A DNA stretch of 21,031 nt, from positions 1-21,031 of the forward strand of contig CALARE010000083.1 of assembly GCA_937888725.1 (NCBI GenBank), read 5' to 3'. Origin of the DNA: an uncultured Alphaproteobacteria bacterium. Lineage in GTDB: Bacteria > Pseudomonadota > Alphaproteobacteria > CAAHEQ01 > UBA3637. Below are positions 1 through 7,811 of this stretch, piece after piece; positions within the stretch are counted from its first letter, which is position 1, and each line of letters opens with the position of its first letter. The notes beneath the pieces were generated by a model, which made no database searches, was not told where the DNA came from, and saw only the letters and a program-made list of their open reading frames with translations. Position numbers and translations under genes: made by a program.

Positions 1-375
1 AGTGGGCATATTCGTTTTTTTGAAGAAGCAAGTGGTTATGGGGATTTATATGTTTCCATTGGGTCGGATAAAACGGTGATGGAGCTTAAAAATAGGCCAA
101 CTCTTTATAATGAAAATGAACGGCTTTATATGGTTTCAGCCATCAAATTTGTGCATACTGCTTTTGTGGCGAGTGGGTCTGGCAAGCTCGATTTTGAAGA
201 AGAAATCAAATCCATCAAACCTGATATTTTTTTTGTCAATAAAGATGGGCACAGTGCTGAAAAACAAGCCTTTATTGAAAGCCTCGGTATCAGATATGTC
301 GTCAGTGACAGAATCCCAAAAGATTTGCTCCCTATTCGTTCAACAACAGCCATTCGAAATGAATTAAAAAAATAA
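1..375 (+). CDS. Cytidylyltransferase-like nucleotidyltransferase, 3' part (5' end outside window)
   Basis: The frame is open from base 1, so this is the C-terminal part (124 codons) of a protein starting upstream. The visible part opens with S-G-H-I, the end of the HxGH nucleotide-binding signature of the cytidylyltransferase-like superfamily. It later has VSIGSDKTV, a VNKDGHS segment and RSTTAIR (residues about 113-119 of the visible part), matching the C-terminal ISSTxIR motif that contacts the triphosphate. Such enzymes transfer a nucleotidyl group to a phosphorylated sugar or alcohol; the substrate cannot be read from sequence. The following genes handle nucleotide sugars, which fits sugar activation. 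An internal ATG at 76 is not a plausible start because the fold would lose its first half. Confidence 0.75.
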   Translation, partial: SGHIRFFEEASGYGDLYVSIGSDKTVMELKNRPTLYNENERLYMVSAIKFVHTAFVASGSGKLDFEEEIKSIKPDIFFVNKDGHSAEKQAFIESLGIRYVVSDRIPKDLLPIRSTTAIRNELKK

Positions 376-441
376 GAAAATCCATATCACTAGCCTCTTG
401 TGAAATAGATATATTCATTTCCCACCCTTTAAATATATTTC

Positions 442-470
442 TTGAACAATTTTATATTTTTAGATAAACT
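442..470 (+). promoter_or_regulatory. Sigma70-type promoter for the SDR/phosphatase/nitroreductase genes
   Basis: TTGAAC (442-447), a 17-bp spacer and TAAACT (465-470) form a good -35/-10 pair. The predicted transcript start is near 477, about 15 nt before the ATG at 492. That makes the ATG at 477 an unlikely translation start. Confidence 0.5.
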
Positions 471-491
471 ATATTTATGTTTGGAGGCGGA

Positions 492-1439
492 ATGAAAAAA
501 TATTTAATTACAGGTGTTTGTGGTTTTGTTGCTGAATATATGGTCAACTGTTTAAAAACACATGAGCCAGATTGTGATATTTTAGGACTTGCTCGTAAAG
601 ATAATCCTCCACAACTTGACATACATTACCAAAAGGTTGATTTAACTGAAAAAGACAGGGTTTTAAATATCGTATCAACCTATCAGCCAGATTATATTAT
701 CCATTTGGCTGCTATCAGCTCTGTTGCTCAAAGTTGGCAAACACCTGATATTTCTTTTTTAAACAATACAGCTGGCTTTTTAAATTTAGCCGAATCTGTT
801 CGAGCAAACGGATTGAAAACAAGAATTTTAACAGTTGGTTCTTCTGAAGAATATGGTCGCTATCAAGTTGCTGTAAACGAGGATTTTAACCTATACCCTA
901 AAAGCCCTTATTCTGTTGCAAAGGTGGCACAAGAATATCTATCAAAACTCTATGTTGATCAGTTTGATTTAGATATTGTTATGACCCGTTCGTTTAACCA
1001 TATCGGTCCGAAACAAAATATTAAATTTGCTATACCATCATTTATAAATCAGTTGATTGCTATTTCTGAAGGGAAAAGTGAAAATATCATAAAAGTAGGC
1101 AACATTGAAGTTGTTCGTGATTTTATGGATGTCCGTGATACAGTAGAAGCTTACTGGCACATTTTGCATAAAGGCAAAAAAAGAGCCGTTTACAATGTCT
1201 GTTCTGGTAATGGTATTAAATTACGGGATATTATTGAAATTGCTGGCAAAGAATTAGGTGTTTCACCTAACATCATTGTGGATAAAGCAAAATTACGAGC
1301 TAATGAAATACCATATATTGTTGGTGATAATTTGCGTTTAAAAACAGAGTTGGGATGGGAACCGCTCTTTACATTAAACGATACAATTTCAGATATCATC
1401 AAATATATCAAAACAACACACAATTCTTTAGGGGATTAA
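492..1439 (+). CDS. NAD(P)-dependent SDR epimerase/dehydratase, GDP-4-keto-6-deoxy-D-mannose reductase (Rmd)-like
   Basis: Extended SDR protein of 315 aa. It has an N-terminal Rossmann motif G8-VCG-FVA (last Gly of GxxGxxG replaced by Ala14), HLAAISSV near 71-78, a serine pair at 117-118 and the catalytic Y140-SVA-K144. The segments RSFNHIGPKQ, VGNIEVVRDFMDVRD and YNVCSGNGIKLR are those I associate with Rmd, which reduces GDP-4-keto-6-deoxymannose to GDP-D-rhamnose. A GDP-mannose dehydratase or another 4-reductase remains possible. The start at 492 is chosen over ATG 477 because GGAGG at 483-487 sits just ahead of it and the Rossmann strand begins there. It is followed after 1 nt by the phosphatase gene. 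If Rmd, it would compete for the same intermediate as the fucose synthase at 2578-3639. Confidence 0.75.
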   Translation: MKKYLITGVCGFVAEYMVNCLKTHEPDCDILGLARKDNPPQLDIHYQKVDLTEKDRVLNIVSTYQPDYIIHLAAISSVAQSWQTPDISFLNNTAGFLNLAESVRANGLKTRILTVGSSEEYGRYQVAVNEDFNLYPKSPYSVAKVAQEYLSKLYVDQFDLDIVMTRSFNHIGPKQNIKFAIPSFINQLIAISEGKSENIIKVGNIEVVRDFMDVRDTVEAYWHILHKGKKRAVYNVCSGNGIKLRDIIEIAGKELGVSPNIIVDKAKLRANEIPYIVGDNLRLKTELGWEPLFTLNDTISDIIKYIKTTHNSLGD

Positions 1440-1440
1440 A

Positions 1441-1914
1441 ATGATAAAAGTCCTATTCGTTTGTCTTGGAAATATTTGTCGTTCACCGATGGCACATATG
1501 ATGTTTTTGCACCTGATAGAGAAAAAAGGGATTTCTCACTTGTTCGAGGTGGAATCAGCTGGCACAGAAGAATATAACGCCATCTATAAAGAAGGGATTC
1601 ATTATGGAACGAAAGAAATTTTTCGCCAAATGAAAATTCCTTATCAAGAACATATTTCTCGCCATTTTAAAAAAGCTGATTACAAATATTATGACTATAT
1701 CCTCGCCATGGATTCACAAAACGTGAGGGATATCCTTTCTATCACAAATGGCGACCCTGATGGTAAAATCAAACGTTTGTTGGATTATACCCCTTCGCCA
1801 CGAGATGTTAAAGACCCTTGGTATACGGGCAATTTTGATGAAACGTATTGGGATATTTATGAGGGATTACACTGTTTTTTTGAATCCCTAAATGTCAAAA
1901 AAGGAGATGAATAA
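1441..1914 (+). CDS. Low-molecular-weight protein-tyrosine phosphatase
   Basis: 157 aa, the usual family length. The P-loop CLGNICRS gives nucleophile Cys8 and Arg14, and the general-acid loop D125-P-W is present. Members dephosphorylate phosphotyrosine; in polysaccharide loci (Wzb/Etp type) they act on the tyrosine autokinase that controls chain length and export. No such kinase is in the window, so that partner is inferred from context only. An AGGGG ribosome binding site lies at the end of the preceding gene, and the stop codon overlaps the ATG of the next gene (TAATG), indicating one transcript with translational coupling. Confidence 0.9.
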   Translation: MIKVLFVCLGNICRSPMAHMMFLHLIEKKGISHLFEVESAGTEEYNAIYKEGIHYGTKEIFRQMKIPYQEHISRHFKKADYKYYDYILAMDSQNVRDILSITNGDPDGKIKRLLDYTPSPRDVKDPWYTGNFDETYWDIYEGLHCFFESLNVKKGDE

Positions 1915-2510
1915 TGTTCAAATTTTTAGGAGTTATACTTATGTCAACACTGATTGCAACAAATGCCATAGCAGCAGGAGAAATTAAACTTCCCTTTCCT
2001 GATAAACTTGGCAAAAAAACGCTGATGCACGCCATTAATATGCGAAAATCAACAAAATCATATATCAATAAAGAAATTGATAATGTCACGCTGGGCACCA
2101 TTTTATGGGCGGCTTATGGTGTAAATCGTTCAACAGGCGAACGCACCATTCCAACTGCGATGAATAAAAAAGATTTATCCGTTTATGTAACAAAAAAGAA
2201 TGGCACTTTTAAATATGATGCAGATAATCATCAACTTATCCCTGTTTCAAAAGAAGATTTACGCCCCCTCTTTAACACACAAGATTATATGCAAAACGTC
2301 CCTGTTGTTTTAATCTATACTGGCTCAAAGGAAGATTATGCCTCCATGCATGCAGGGTCTGCTTATCAAAATGTGTCTCTTTTTGCAGTCGCCAATGAAA
2401 TGGGTAGCGTTGTGAGAGGGTATTTTGACAAAGAGGCTGTTCATAAAGCCCTCAATTTGCCAGCTGAAGAACGTGTCATTATCTCTCAAGCTGTGGGATA
2501 CACAGAATAA
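1914..2510 (+). CDS. SagB/ThcOx-type nitroreductase-family protein with signal peptide
   Basis: 198 aa. Residues 1-21 form a Sec-type signal peptide (basic Lys3, hydrophobic core, A-I-A-A before Gly22). The mature part follows the SagB/ThcOx-like nitroreductase pattern: LPFPDKLG, RKSTKSY near 44-50, ILWAAYGVNR, the VPVVLIYTG strand, HAGSAYQNVSLFAVANEMGSVV and a terminal AVGY. These are FMN-dependent oxidoreductases. The long start overlaps the upstream stop and has GGAG 7 nt ahead; an internal ATG at 1941 also has an AGGAG but would destroy the signal peptide. Exported members of this family exist, but the substrate and how FMN is supplied outside the cytoplasm are unknown. It is the last gene of the + strand operon. 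Confidence 0.75.
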   Translation: MFKFLGVILMSTLIATNAIAAGEIKLPFPDKLGKKTLMHAINMRKSTKSYINKEIDNVTLGTILWAAYGVNRSTGERTIPTAMNKKDLSVYVTKKNGTFKYDADNHQLIPVSKEDLRPLFNTQDYMQNVPVVLIYTGSKEDYASMHAGSAYQNVSLFAVANEMGSVVRGYFDKEAVHKALNLPAEERVIISQAVGYTE

Positions 2511-2533
2511 AAAAACTTTTCTATCAATACAAA

Positions 2534-2561
2534 AAAGAGCCACCCTTTTGGATGACTCTTT
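2534..2561. terminator. Bidirectional intrinsic terminator between convergent glycan operons
   Basis: AAAGAG...CTCTTT hairpin with two internal mismatches and a TTTT loop, flanked by A-rich and T-rich runs on both sides. It lies between the nitroreductase stop (2510) and the fucose-synthase stop (2578), which converge here. Confidence 0.7.
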
Positions 2562-2577
2562 TTTTATCTCTGCACCG

Positions 2578-3639
2578 TTAATCGAGCGAAGAATACCAGT
2601 TATAAAAATCTTCAACCCCTTTATCCAATGGAATTTTTGGCTCCCACCCAAGGGCTTTGATTCTAGTTGCATCCATCATTTTGCGTGGCGTGCCATTTGG
2701 TTTGGACGTATCATATGAAATTTCACCTTCAAATCCAACCGTCCTTTTTACCAATTCAAACAAATCTTTGAGCAAAATATCGTCCCCTTTAGTGATATTC
2801 ACATGCTCGCCAATTTCTTTATAATCCTTGTTTTGCATCAGATAAAAACAAGCATCTGCCAAATCGTCCGAACACATCATTTCACGATAAACAGAGCCAT
2901 CGCCCCAAAGAACAACTTTATCACGATAAGCCCCAACTTCATTCAATGCTTTTTCAATGCTTTTATTGTCATCAAAATCAATGGTTGCATCAATTCCCCA
3001 ACCCAATTTATAGCGTTTTAAATCCTTTTTAATTGCGTCAAAATCCCCTTTAGAGAGCAATTTTGCCAAGTGAAAACGACGCATAATCATAGGAAGTAAA
3101 TGGGCTGTTTCCATATTAAAATTATCCCCAATTCCATATTGATTTGTCGGCATAACAGAGATAAAATTCGTCCCATATTGCTCATTATAATAACGACATA
3201 ATTTAATAGCTGAAATTTTCGCCAACGCATACGCTTCATTCGTACTTTCAAGTGGCCCTGTGAGCAAGCAATCTTCAACCATTGGTTGCGGTGCAAGACG
3301 CGGGTAAATGCAAGAACTTCCCAAATTTAAAAGTTTTTTTACGCCAGTTATATATGCACTATGAATCACATTACAGGCTATCATTATATTTTGATAAATA
3401 AATTCGGCAGGGTACGTTTTGTTTGCCAAAATACCGCCCACTTTGGCAGCTGCCAAAAACACATACTCTGGTCTTTCCTTTTCAAAAAAGGCAAGCGTTT
3501 CAGCTTGATTTGTCAAATCAAGTTCATTGTGCGTTCTGGTAATAATATTTTTGAAACCTTCTTTTTGAAGACGTCTTAAAATCGCAGATCCTACCAACCC
3601 ATTATGCCCTGCAACAAAAATTTTTGCATTCTTCTTCAT
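2578..3639 (-). CDS. fcl: GDP-L-fucose synthase (GDP-4-keto-6-deoxymannose 3,5-epimerase-4-reductase)
   Basis: 353 aa extended SDR. G11-HNG-LVG is the NADP-binding motif. LGSSCIYP gives Ser108 and Cys110; YALAK gives Tyr137 and Lys141; His180 follows DNFN. These correspond to E. coli Fcl Ser107, Cys109, Tyr136, Lys140 and His179. MPTNQYG and LLPMIMRRFH are also family signatures. It is about 30 residues longer than E. coli Fcl because of an insertion near residues 195-235, as in many longer bacterial homologues. It converts the Gmd product to GDP-L-fucose. The ATG is 3 nt after the gmd stop, with GGAGG just upstream, so the two are co-translated. Confidence 0.95.
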   Translation of the reverse strand: MKKNAKIFVAGHNGLVGSAILRRLQKEGFKNIITRTHNELDLTNQAETLAFFEKERPEYVFLAAAKVGGILANKTYPAEFIYQNIMIACNVIHSAYITGVKKLLNLGSSCIYPRLAPQPMVEDCLLTGPLESTNEAYALAKISAIKLCRYYNEQYGTNFISVMPTNQYGIGDNFNMETAHLLPMIMRRFHLAKLLSKGDFDAIKKDLKRYKLGWGIDATIDFDDNKSIEKALNEVGAYRDKVVLWGDGSVYREMMCSDDLADACFYLMQNKDYKEIGEHVNITKGDDILLKDLFELVKRTVGFEGEISYDTSKPNGTPRKMMDATRIKALGWEPKIPLDKGVEDFYNWYSSLD

Positions 3640-3641
3640 GA

Positions 3642-4733
3642 TTAATCCTCCGCCACAGGCACAATTTTATATCCATTGTCTTTTAACAATTTTTCACGTT
3701 TTGCAAGTTCAAAATCATTTTCAACCATTTCTTTGCAAAGATTTTCAAGACTTGTTTTGGGCTTCCATTTCAATAATTTTTTAGCTTTTGAGGCATCCCC
3801 TAACAAGACATCAACCTCCGCAGGACGGAAATATCTTGGGTCAATCTCGACAACAACTTTGCCAGTTTTTTTATCAATCCCTTTTTCATTCACCCCTTTG
3901 CCTTTAAATTCAATATCCATATCCAAGTGTTTGAAAGTCATTTTGACAAAATCTCTGATAGAGGTTGTTCTCCCCGTTGCTAAGACAAAATCATCTGGCT
4001 TTTCATGTTGTAAAATACGCCACATTCCTTCCACATAATCTCTAGCATGACCCCAGTCCCGTTTAGAGTTCAAATTACCCAAATAGAGCTTCTCTTGCAA
4101 ACCAACTTTAATTCTAGCTGCTGCCATTGTGATTTTTCTAGTTACAAAAGTTTCCCCACGTCTAGGGCTTTCATGGTTGAACAAAATACCATTGGAGGCA
4201 AACATGCCAAAACTTTCACGATAATTCACCGTTATCCAATATCCATAAAGTTTTGCCACACCATAAGGGGAACGTGGATAAAATGGTGTTTTTTCATTTT
4301 GTATTTTTTCTTGAATTTTGCCATACAATTCAGAGGTTGAAGCTTGATAAAATCTCGTTTTCTTGTCCAGACCTGTTACACGCAAAGATTCAAGCAACCG
4401 TAATGTCCCCATTGCATTTGTATCCGCCGTGAATTCTGGACAATCCCATGACACTTTCACATGACTTTGTGCTGCCAAATTGTAAACTTCGTCTGGTTCA
4501 ATTTTTTGAAGTAAGCTCACCAAATTAAGCGTATCAGTCATATCTCCATAATGCAAAAAGAATCTGGCATCGTCTTTATGAAAATCCTCATAAATATGAT
4601 CAATACGAGCCGTGTTAAAAGAGGAGGAACGCCTTTTGATACCATGTACTTCATATCCTTTTGAAAGCAACAACTCTGCCAAATAAGAGCCATCTTGCCC
4701 TGTTACACCTGTAATTAAAGCCTTTTTTACCAT
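3642..4733 (-). CDS. gmd: GDP-mannose 4,6-dehydratase
   Basis: 363 aa, family-typical length. G9-VTG-QDG binds NADP. KRRSSSFNTARIDHI, the T133-S-E135 catalytic pair and Y157-GVA-K161 match E. coli Gmd (Thr132, Glu134, Tyr156, Lys160). NHESPRRGETFVTRKI and DPRYFRPAEVDVLLGD are strong family signatures. It makes GDP-4-keto-6-deoxy-D-mannose, the shared precursor of GDP-L-fucose (fcl, next gene) and GDP-D-rhamnose (SDR at 492). A GGGAG site precedes the ATG and the gap to the upstream phosphomannomutase is about 9 nt. Confidence 0.97.
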   Translation of the reverse strand: MVKKALITGVTGQDGSYLAELLLSKGYEVHGIKRRSSSFNTARIDHIYEDFHKDDARFFLHYGDMTDTLNLVSLLQKIEPDEVYNLAAQSHVKVSWDCPEFTADTNAMGTLRLLESLRVTGLDKKTRFYQASTSELYGKIQEKIQNEKTPFYPRSPYGVAKLYGYWITVNYRESFGMFASNGILFNHESPRRGETFVTRKITMAAARIKVGLQEKLYLGNLNSKRDWGHARDYVEGMWRILQHEKPDDFVLATGRTTSIRDFVKMTFKHLDMDIEFKGKGVNEKGIDKKTGKVVVEIDPRYFRPAEVDVLLGDASKAKKLLKWKPKTSLENLCKEMVENDFELAKREKLLKDNGYKIVPVAED

Positions 4734-4742
4734 TATATCTCC

Positions 4743-5456
4743 CTATTTACTTTTTAAAAAATCTTTCACAACATCTGGACCAGCAACTTGAACAACAGCT
4801 GCATTACCTAGTGCCAACACCTCTTGTGCAAGAGAATAATCATTCCCCCCCGCAAACGTCTTATCCCCAAAGAAAACGATTTTTAAATCAGGATACATTT
4901 GTCTCAAATGATGGGCGACTTGTTCTTTTCCCTTTCCCTTGGGCGTGATATCAATTGAAATCATCCCCCCTATTGAAAAATCATATTCTGAAAATTTTTT
5001 AGATAAAATATCTTTTATCCGCTCACGCTCATGCATTTTTTTATCAAATGCAAAATATTTTTCACGTTCACTATAAGGACAATCACGCCCTAAAACTGAA
5101 AAATTAATCATCCCATCTCTATGTTCAATATAATTGGGGAAAAGCTCATTTGGATAAGTTGTTGTCTGACGAAAAAGTTCAAGTTGCTCAATTAATTCTT
5201 GATTTTCTGGAAATTGATTTTTATAAATAAACTCCCCTTTTTTCCACAACACATTTCCCATTGAACAATATACACCTTCAAAAAGGTTAAGTACTTTTAA
5301 CGGTACTTGCTCTGAGACTTTTTTAAAATCAGAGCCTGTTGCGATAAAACATTTTTTACCCTTAGCCCAAGAGGCAAAAAAATCAGCAAACCCCTTTGTC
5401 ATTGGCAAACGTGGCGGGGTCAATGTTCCATCCAAATCAAAAACGCATATTGTCAT
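4743..5456 (-). CDS. Eukaryotic-type phosphomannomutase (HAD superfamily IIB)
   Basis: 237 aa. The HAD motif D7-L-D9-GTLTPPR, the GSDFKKVSEQ segment, YIEHRDGMINFSVLGR (109-124), FSIGGMISIDI (160-170) and FFGDKTFAGGND (195-206) align closely by eye with human PMM1/PMM2, which have FDVDGTLTAPR, FRNGMLN, SIGGQISFDV and FFGDKTMPGGND. The expected reaction is Man-6-P to Man-1-P, feeding GDP-mannose. It differs from the usual bacterial alpha-D-phosphohexomutase-type ManB. Position directly upstream of gmd-fcl supports a role in GDP-fucose supply. The partner guanylyltransferase is absent here. A generic HAD sugar phosphatase is less likely because the cap-domain motifs match PMM. Confidence 0.85.
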   Translation of the reverse strand: MTICVFDLDGTLTPPRLPMTKGFADFFASWAKGKKCFIATGSDFKKVSEQVPLKVLNLFEGVYCSMGNVLWKKGEFIYKNQFPENQELIEQLELFRQTTTYPNELFPNYIEHRDGMINFSVLGRDCPYSEREKYFAFDKKMHERERIKDILSKKFSEYDFSIGGMISIDITPKGKGKEQVAHHLRQMYPDLKIVFFGDKTFAGGNDYSLAQEVLALGNAAVVQVAGPDVVKDFLKSK

Positions 5457-5471
5457 TTTTCATTCCCTTTT

Positions 5472-5903
5472 TTATTTTTTCCAATCATTTAATATCCATG
5501 AAGAGCTGTTTGCTTTATTTTCACCCCCTACACCAAAGGCAAGAACAACACCCAATTCTTCACAAACAGGACCTTCTGGAATATTTGATTTTGTTCGATC
5601 TCCCCCATTTGCAAAAACAAGCACATCATTTGGATATTTTTCACGCACCTTGCGTATCCCATCTGAGGCAGAATTATCGCTATCATCAAATGCAATCACA
5701 TCAATCACATTTTTAAGATACCCACAAACAGATGCTCTTGTTTTAAAAGACATAAAATTTTTACCTTTTTTACGACACAACCAATCATCTGAATTTAATA
5801 AAAGTATAACACCATCACTATTTTCAGCTGATGCTTTAATCATTTCAATATGACCTTCGTGGAGTGGATCAAACCCACCAGAAACAATATAATAAGTACT
5901 CAT
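5472..5903 (-). CDS. Cytidylyltransferase-like nucleotidyltransferase
   Basis: 143 aa. GGFDPLHEGH (residues 9-18, His15/His18) is the nucleotide-binding motif. LNSDDWLCRKKGKNF, FANGGDR and the C-terminal SSSW (the position of the ISSTxIR-type motif) define a family of small cytidylyl/adenylyltransferase-like proteins found in surface-polysaccharide loci. The substrate is unknown; activation of a sugar- or polyol-phosphate is the natural inference. AAAGGGG lies 4 nt before the ATG. The gap of about 15 nt to the phosphomannomutase suggests one operon, nucleotidyltransferase-PMM-gmd-fcl. It is clearly distinct from the partial homologue at 1-375. Confidence 0.85.
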   Translation of the reverse strand: MSTYYIVSGGFDPLHEGHIEMIKASAENSDGVILLLNSDDWLCRKKGKNFMSFKTRASVCGYLKNVIDVIAFDDSDNSASDGIRKVREKYPNDVLVFANGGDRTKSNIPEGPVCEELGVVLAFGVGGENKANSSSWILNDWKK

Positions 5904-5961
5904 AATTCCCCTTTCAATATATAGGGATAATTATGCACCTCAATTAGGCAAAAATCAATAG

Positions 5962-6906
5962 CTATTTTGATTTTATATTACATTTTCTATTCAAACAAAT
6001 ATAAAAACTCTTTTCACCATTTTTATATTTTAAATCCAACAAAGCAATACCTTGTTCCATTTTCAAATCATAGGACCCCATAGCAATAGGCTCATCACGA
6101 TATAAACACCCAAACCATTGCCAACCAACTTTATAAAATAGGTCCTTTGTATATGGAACAATCCATTCTTCCTTTCCTGGGTGATAGCAATTTTTAATAC
6201 AAAACGCATGTTGTGCTAAAAATACCTTAGCATACATTTTATAATACCCATTGCAAAATTCAACATAGCTTGCACCCGCAGCATACAAATGTTCAGCTTT
6301 AGTTTCTGGTCCCCCAAAATCGAACATAAAAACATTGGCGGGATAAACAATATATTCCTCTTTCGATAAATTCATATCTTTAAATACACTATAAAATACA
6401 TTTGGTGCAGAATAACCCCAACTAGCACCTTTTAAAGAAGCATAAAAATCCAACAGCTTTTTTAAATATTTATGCTTTGGTACAGCTGCAAAAATACCAG
6501 CTGATAATTCCGTCTCTGCTTGCCATGTTAGGATAAGAGGTTTTTTCAGCAATTCACCAAATGGTGCTCGAACAAACACATCCGTATCCATATAAATACC
6601 ACCTTCTTCATATACCGCTTTTAACCTGCACCAATCAGACGCAAGTTGCCAATATTTTTGCTCAAACGATTCTTTTACCCAAGGATTTTCAGTGACATCA
6701 CAATTTTTTTCATTCCAACGTTTTATTTCATAATCTGGCATATGCCTTTTCCACGATTCAATTGAGCGTTTTACGGTTTCAGGTTCTTCATCTTCCCCAA
6801 ACCAAACATAATGAATCTTCTTAGGAATTTGCGTTTCTGCATACACTGAATTACATATACCCACAACGGCACATAGCACCAACAAACAGTTATATAGCTT
6901 TTTCAC
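5962..6906 (-). CDS. GT32-type glycosyltransferase (DXD sugar-binding family) with N-terminal signal peptide
   Basis: 314 aa from a GTG start at 6906. IPKKIHYVWFG, SIESWKRHMPDYEI and LASDWCRLKAVYEEGGIYMDTDV (DTD at 107-109) are the hallmark blocks of the Gly_transf_sug/GT32 family. GTG 6906 is preferred over TTG 6936 because AGAGG precedes it at good spacing and translation then begins MKKLYNCLLVL, a clean Sec signal with a V-Y-A site after residue 23. It overlaps the upstream NUDIX gene by 17 nt, so it is co-transcribed. An exported GT that needs a nucleotide sugar is unusual. The N-terminus could alternatively be an uncleaved anchor. Donor and acceptor are unknown. Confidence 0.85.
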   Translation of the reverse strand: MKKLYNCLLVLCAVVGICNSVYAETQIPKKIHYVWFGEDEEPETVKRSIESWKRHMPDYEIKRWNEKNCDVTENPWVKESFEQKYWQLASDWCRLKAVYEEGGIYMDTDVFVRAPFGELLKKPLILTWQAETELSAGIFAAVPKHKYLKKLLDFYASLKGASWGYSAPNVFYSVFKDMNLSKEEYIVYPANVFMFDFGGPETKAEHLYAAGASYVEFCNGYYKMYAKVFLAQHAFCIKNCYHPGKEEWIVPYTKDLFYKVGWQWFGCLYRDEPIAMGSYDLKMEQGIALLDLKYKNGEKSFYICLNRKCNIKSK

Positions 6907-7321
6907 TATAACCTCTCTTTTTAAATATATCTTCAAGTTGTTCTTTTAATTTTTCAGGTTTTAAATTCAATTTTTTCAACGCATCAAAACCGACTTCAAC
7001 AATTTCATATTGATTTGTTTTAGAATGATATATTGTCCATTCTGTTCCTGTTGGAGTACTTCTTTTGCCTTCATAACACAAAAAGAAATCAACACTATTT
7101 TGCATTTCATAATCATCAAAATGAAACAAAAATTCAGCTGACAGAATATCGCTTCCTGTTTCTTCTTTCAACTCACGTTTAACAGCTTGCAATGGCGTTT
7201 CACCATCTTCAATACCACCACCTGGCGTTACATAATAAATCTCTTTTTCTGGTTTAGTACGTTTGATAAGAACAATCTTTTTATCTTTTGTGATTAAAAT
7301 AGCCCTCGCTGACCGACGCAT
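6890..7321 (-). CDS. NUDIX hydrolase (second of a tandem pair)
   Basis: 143 aa. A complete NUDIX box begins at Gly36: GGGIEDGE then REL-K-EETG, with Glu50, Glu53 and Glu54 as metal ligands. NUDIX enzymes hydrolyse X-linked nucleoside diphosphates; the substrate cannot be told from the box. The start is ATG 7321, sharing its A with the preceding TGA stop (TGATG overlap), which implies translational coupling with the other NUDIX gene. TTG 7324 is not needed. The C-terminus is charged and may form a helix. Possible roles are nucleotide-sugar turnover or nucleotide-pool cleaning. Confidence 0.9.
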   Translation of the reverse strand: MRRSARAILITKDKKIVLIKRTKPEKEIYYVTPGGGIEDGETPLQAVKRELKEETGSDILSAEFLFHFDDYEMQNSVDFFLCYEGKRSTPTGTEWTIYHSKTNQYEIVEVGFDALKKLNLKPEKLKEQLEDIFKKRGYSEKAI

Positions 7322-7752
7322 CAATTCTTCCCCTCCATATCTGTCTTACCCTGCAAAAAATGAACACCCTGCTCTATCTTAATAATCTCATTCAACGTTA
7401 ATGGATGTATTTTTTCATCAGACAAATCTAAAAAACACACATCAAGATGCTTTTCGGGTTCTTTATTTTTAAGAACCCCCGTGTATTTTTTCACTTCAAA
7501 GAAAAAAACAATATAATTTTCAATAGGCTCAACCATTTTAAATTCTAAGTCAGCCTCATCAACCAGAATATCCAATTCTTCATAAAGCTCTCGAACAGCC
7601 CCTTGAAGAATGGTTTCACCGTCCTCAATGTGACCACCAGGCAAAACATAGCCCCCATGATATAATGAGTATTTTTTCCGCTGTTGAAAAAGATATTTTT
7701 TCTCTTTTTTAATCAAAAAAACGGCTGATATTTTTTTTAATGTTTTTACCAT
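7321..7752 (-). CDS. NUDIX hydrolase (first of a tandem pair)
   Basis: 143 aa from ATG 7752, chosen because AAAGGG precedes it; the ATG at 7770 has no ribosome binding site. The NUDIX box starts at Gly40: GHIEDGE followed by REL-Y-EELDI, where the usual Gly after EE is Asp61 and the ligand Glu residues 55, 58 and 59 are kept. It is only loosely similar to its neighbour, so an old duplication or independent recruitment is possible. A weak TTGACT (7799-7804) upstream suggests a promoter of its own after the LRR gene. Substrate unknown. Confidence 0.88.
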   Translation of the reverse strand: MVKTLKKISAVFLIKKEKKYLFQQRKKYSLYHGGYVLPGGHIEDGETILQGAVRELYEELDILVDEADLEFKMVEPIENYIVFFFEVKKYTGVLKNKEPEKHLDVCFLDLSDEKIHPLTLNEIIKIEQGVHFLQGKTDMEGKN

Positions 7753-7811
7753 AAAATGACCCTTTACCATATGGAAAGGTATAAAAAAAACATTTTTAAG
7801 TCAACAAAAAA

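Noticed and set aside
76..375. Complete 99-aa gene starting at ATG 76
   Set aside because: The frame is open to base 1 and the upstream codons encode the GHI motif of the nucleotidyltransferase fold, so the gene is truncated by the window.
2425..2718. 97-aa plus-strand ORF across the convergent terminator
   Set aside because: It runs through the end of the nitroreductase gene, a terminator and the antisense of fcl; it is an artefact of an open frame.
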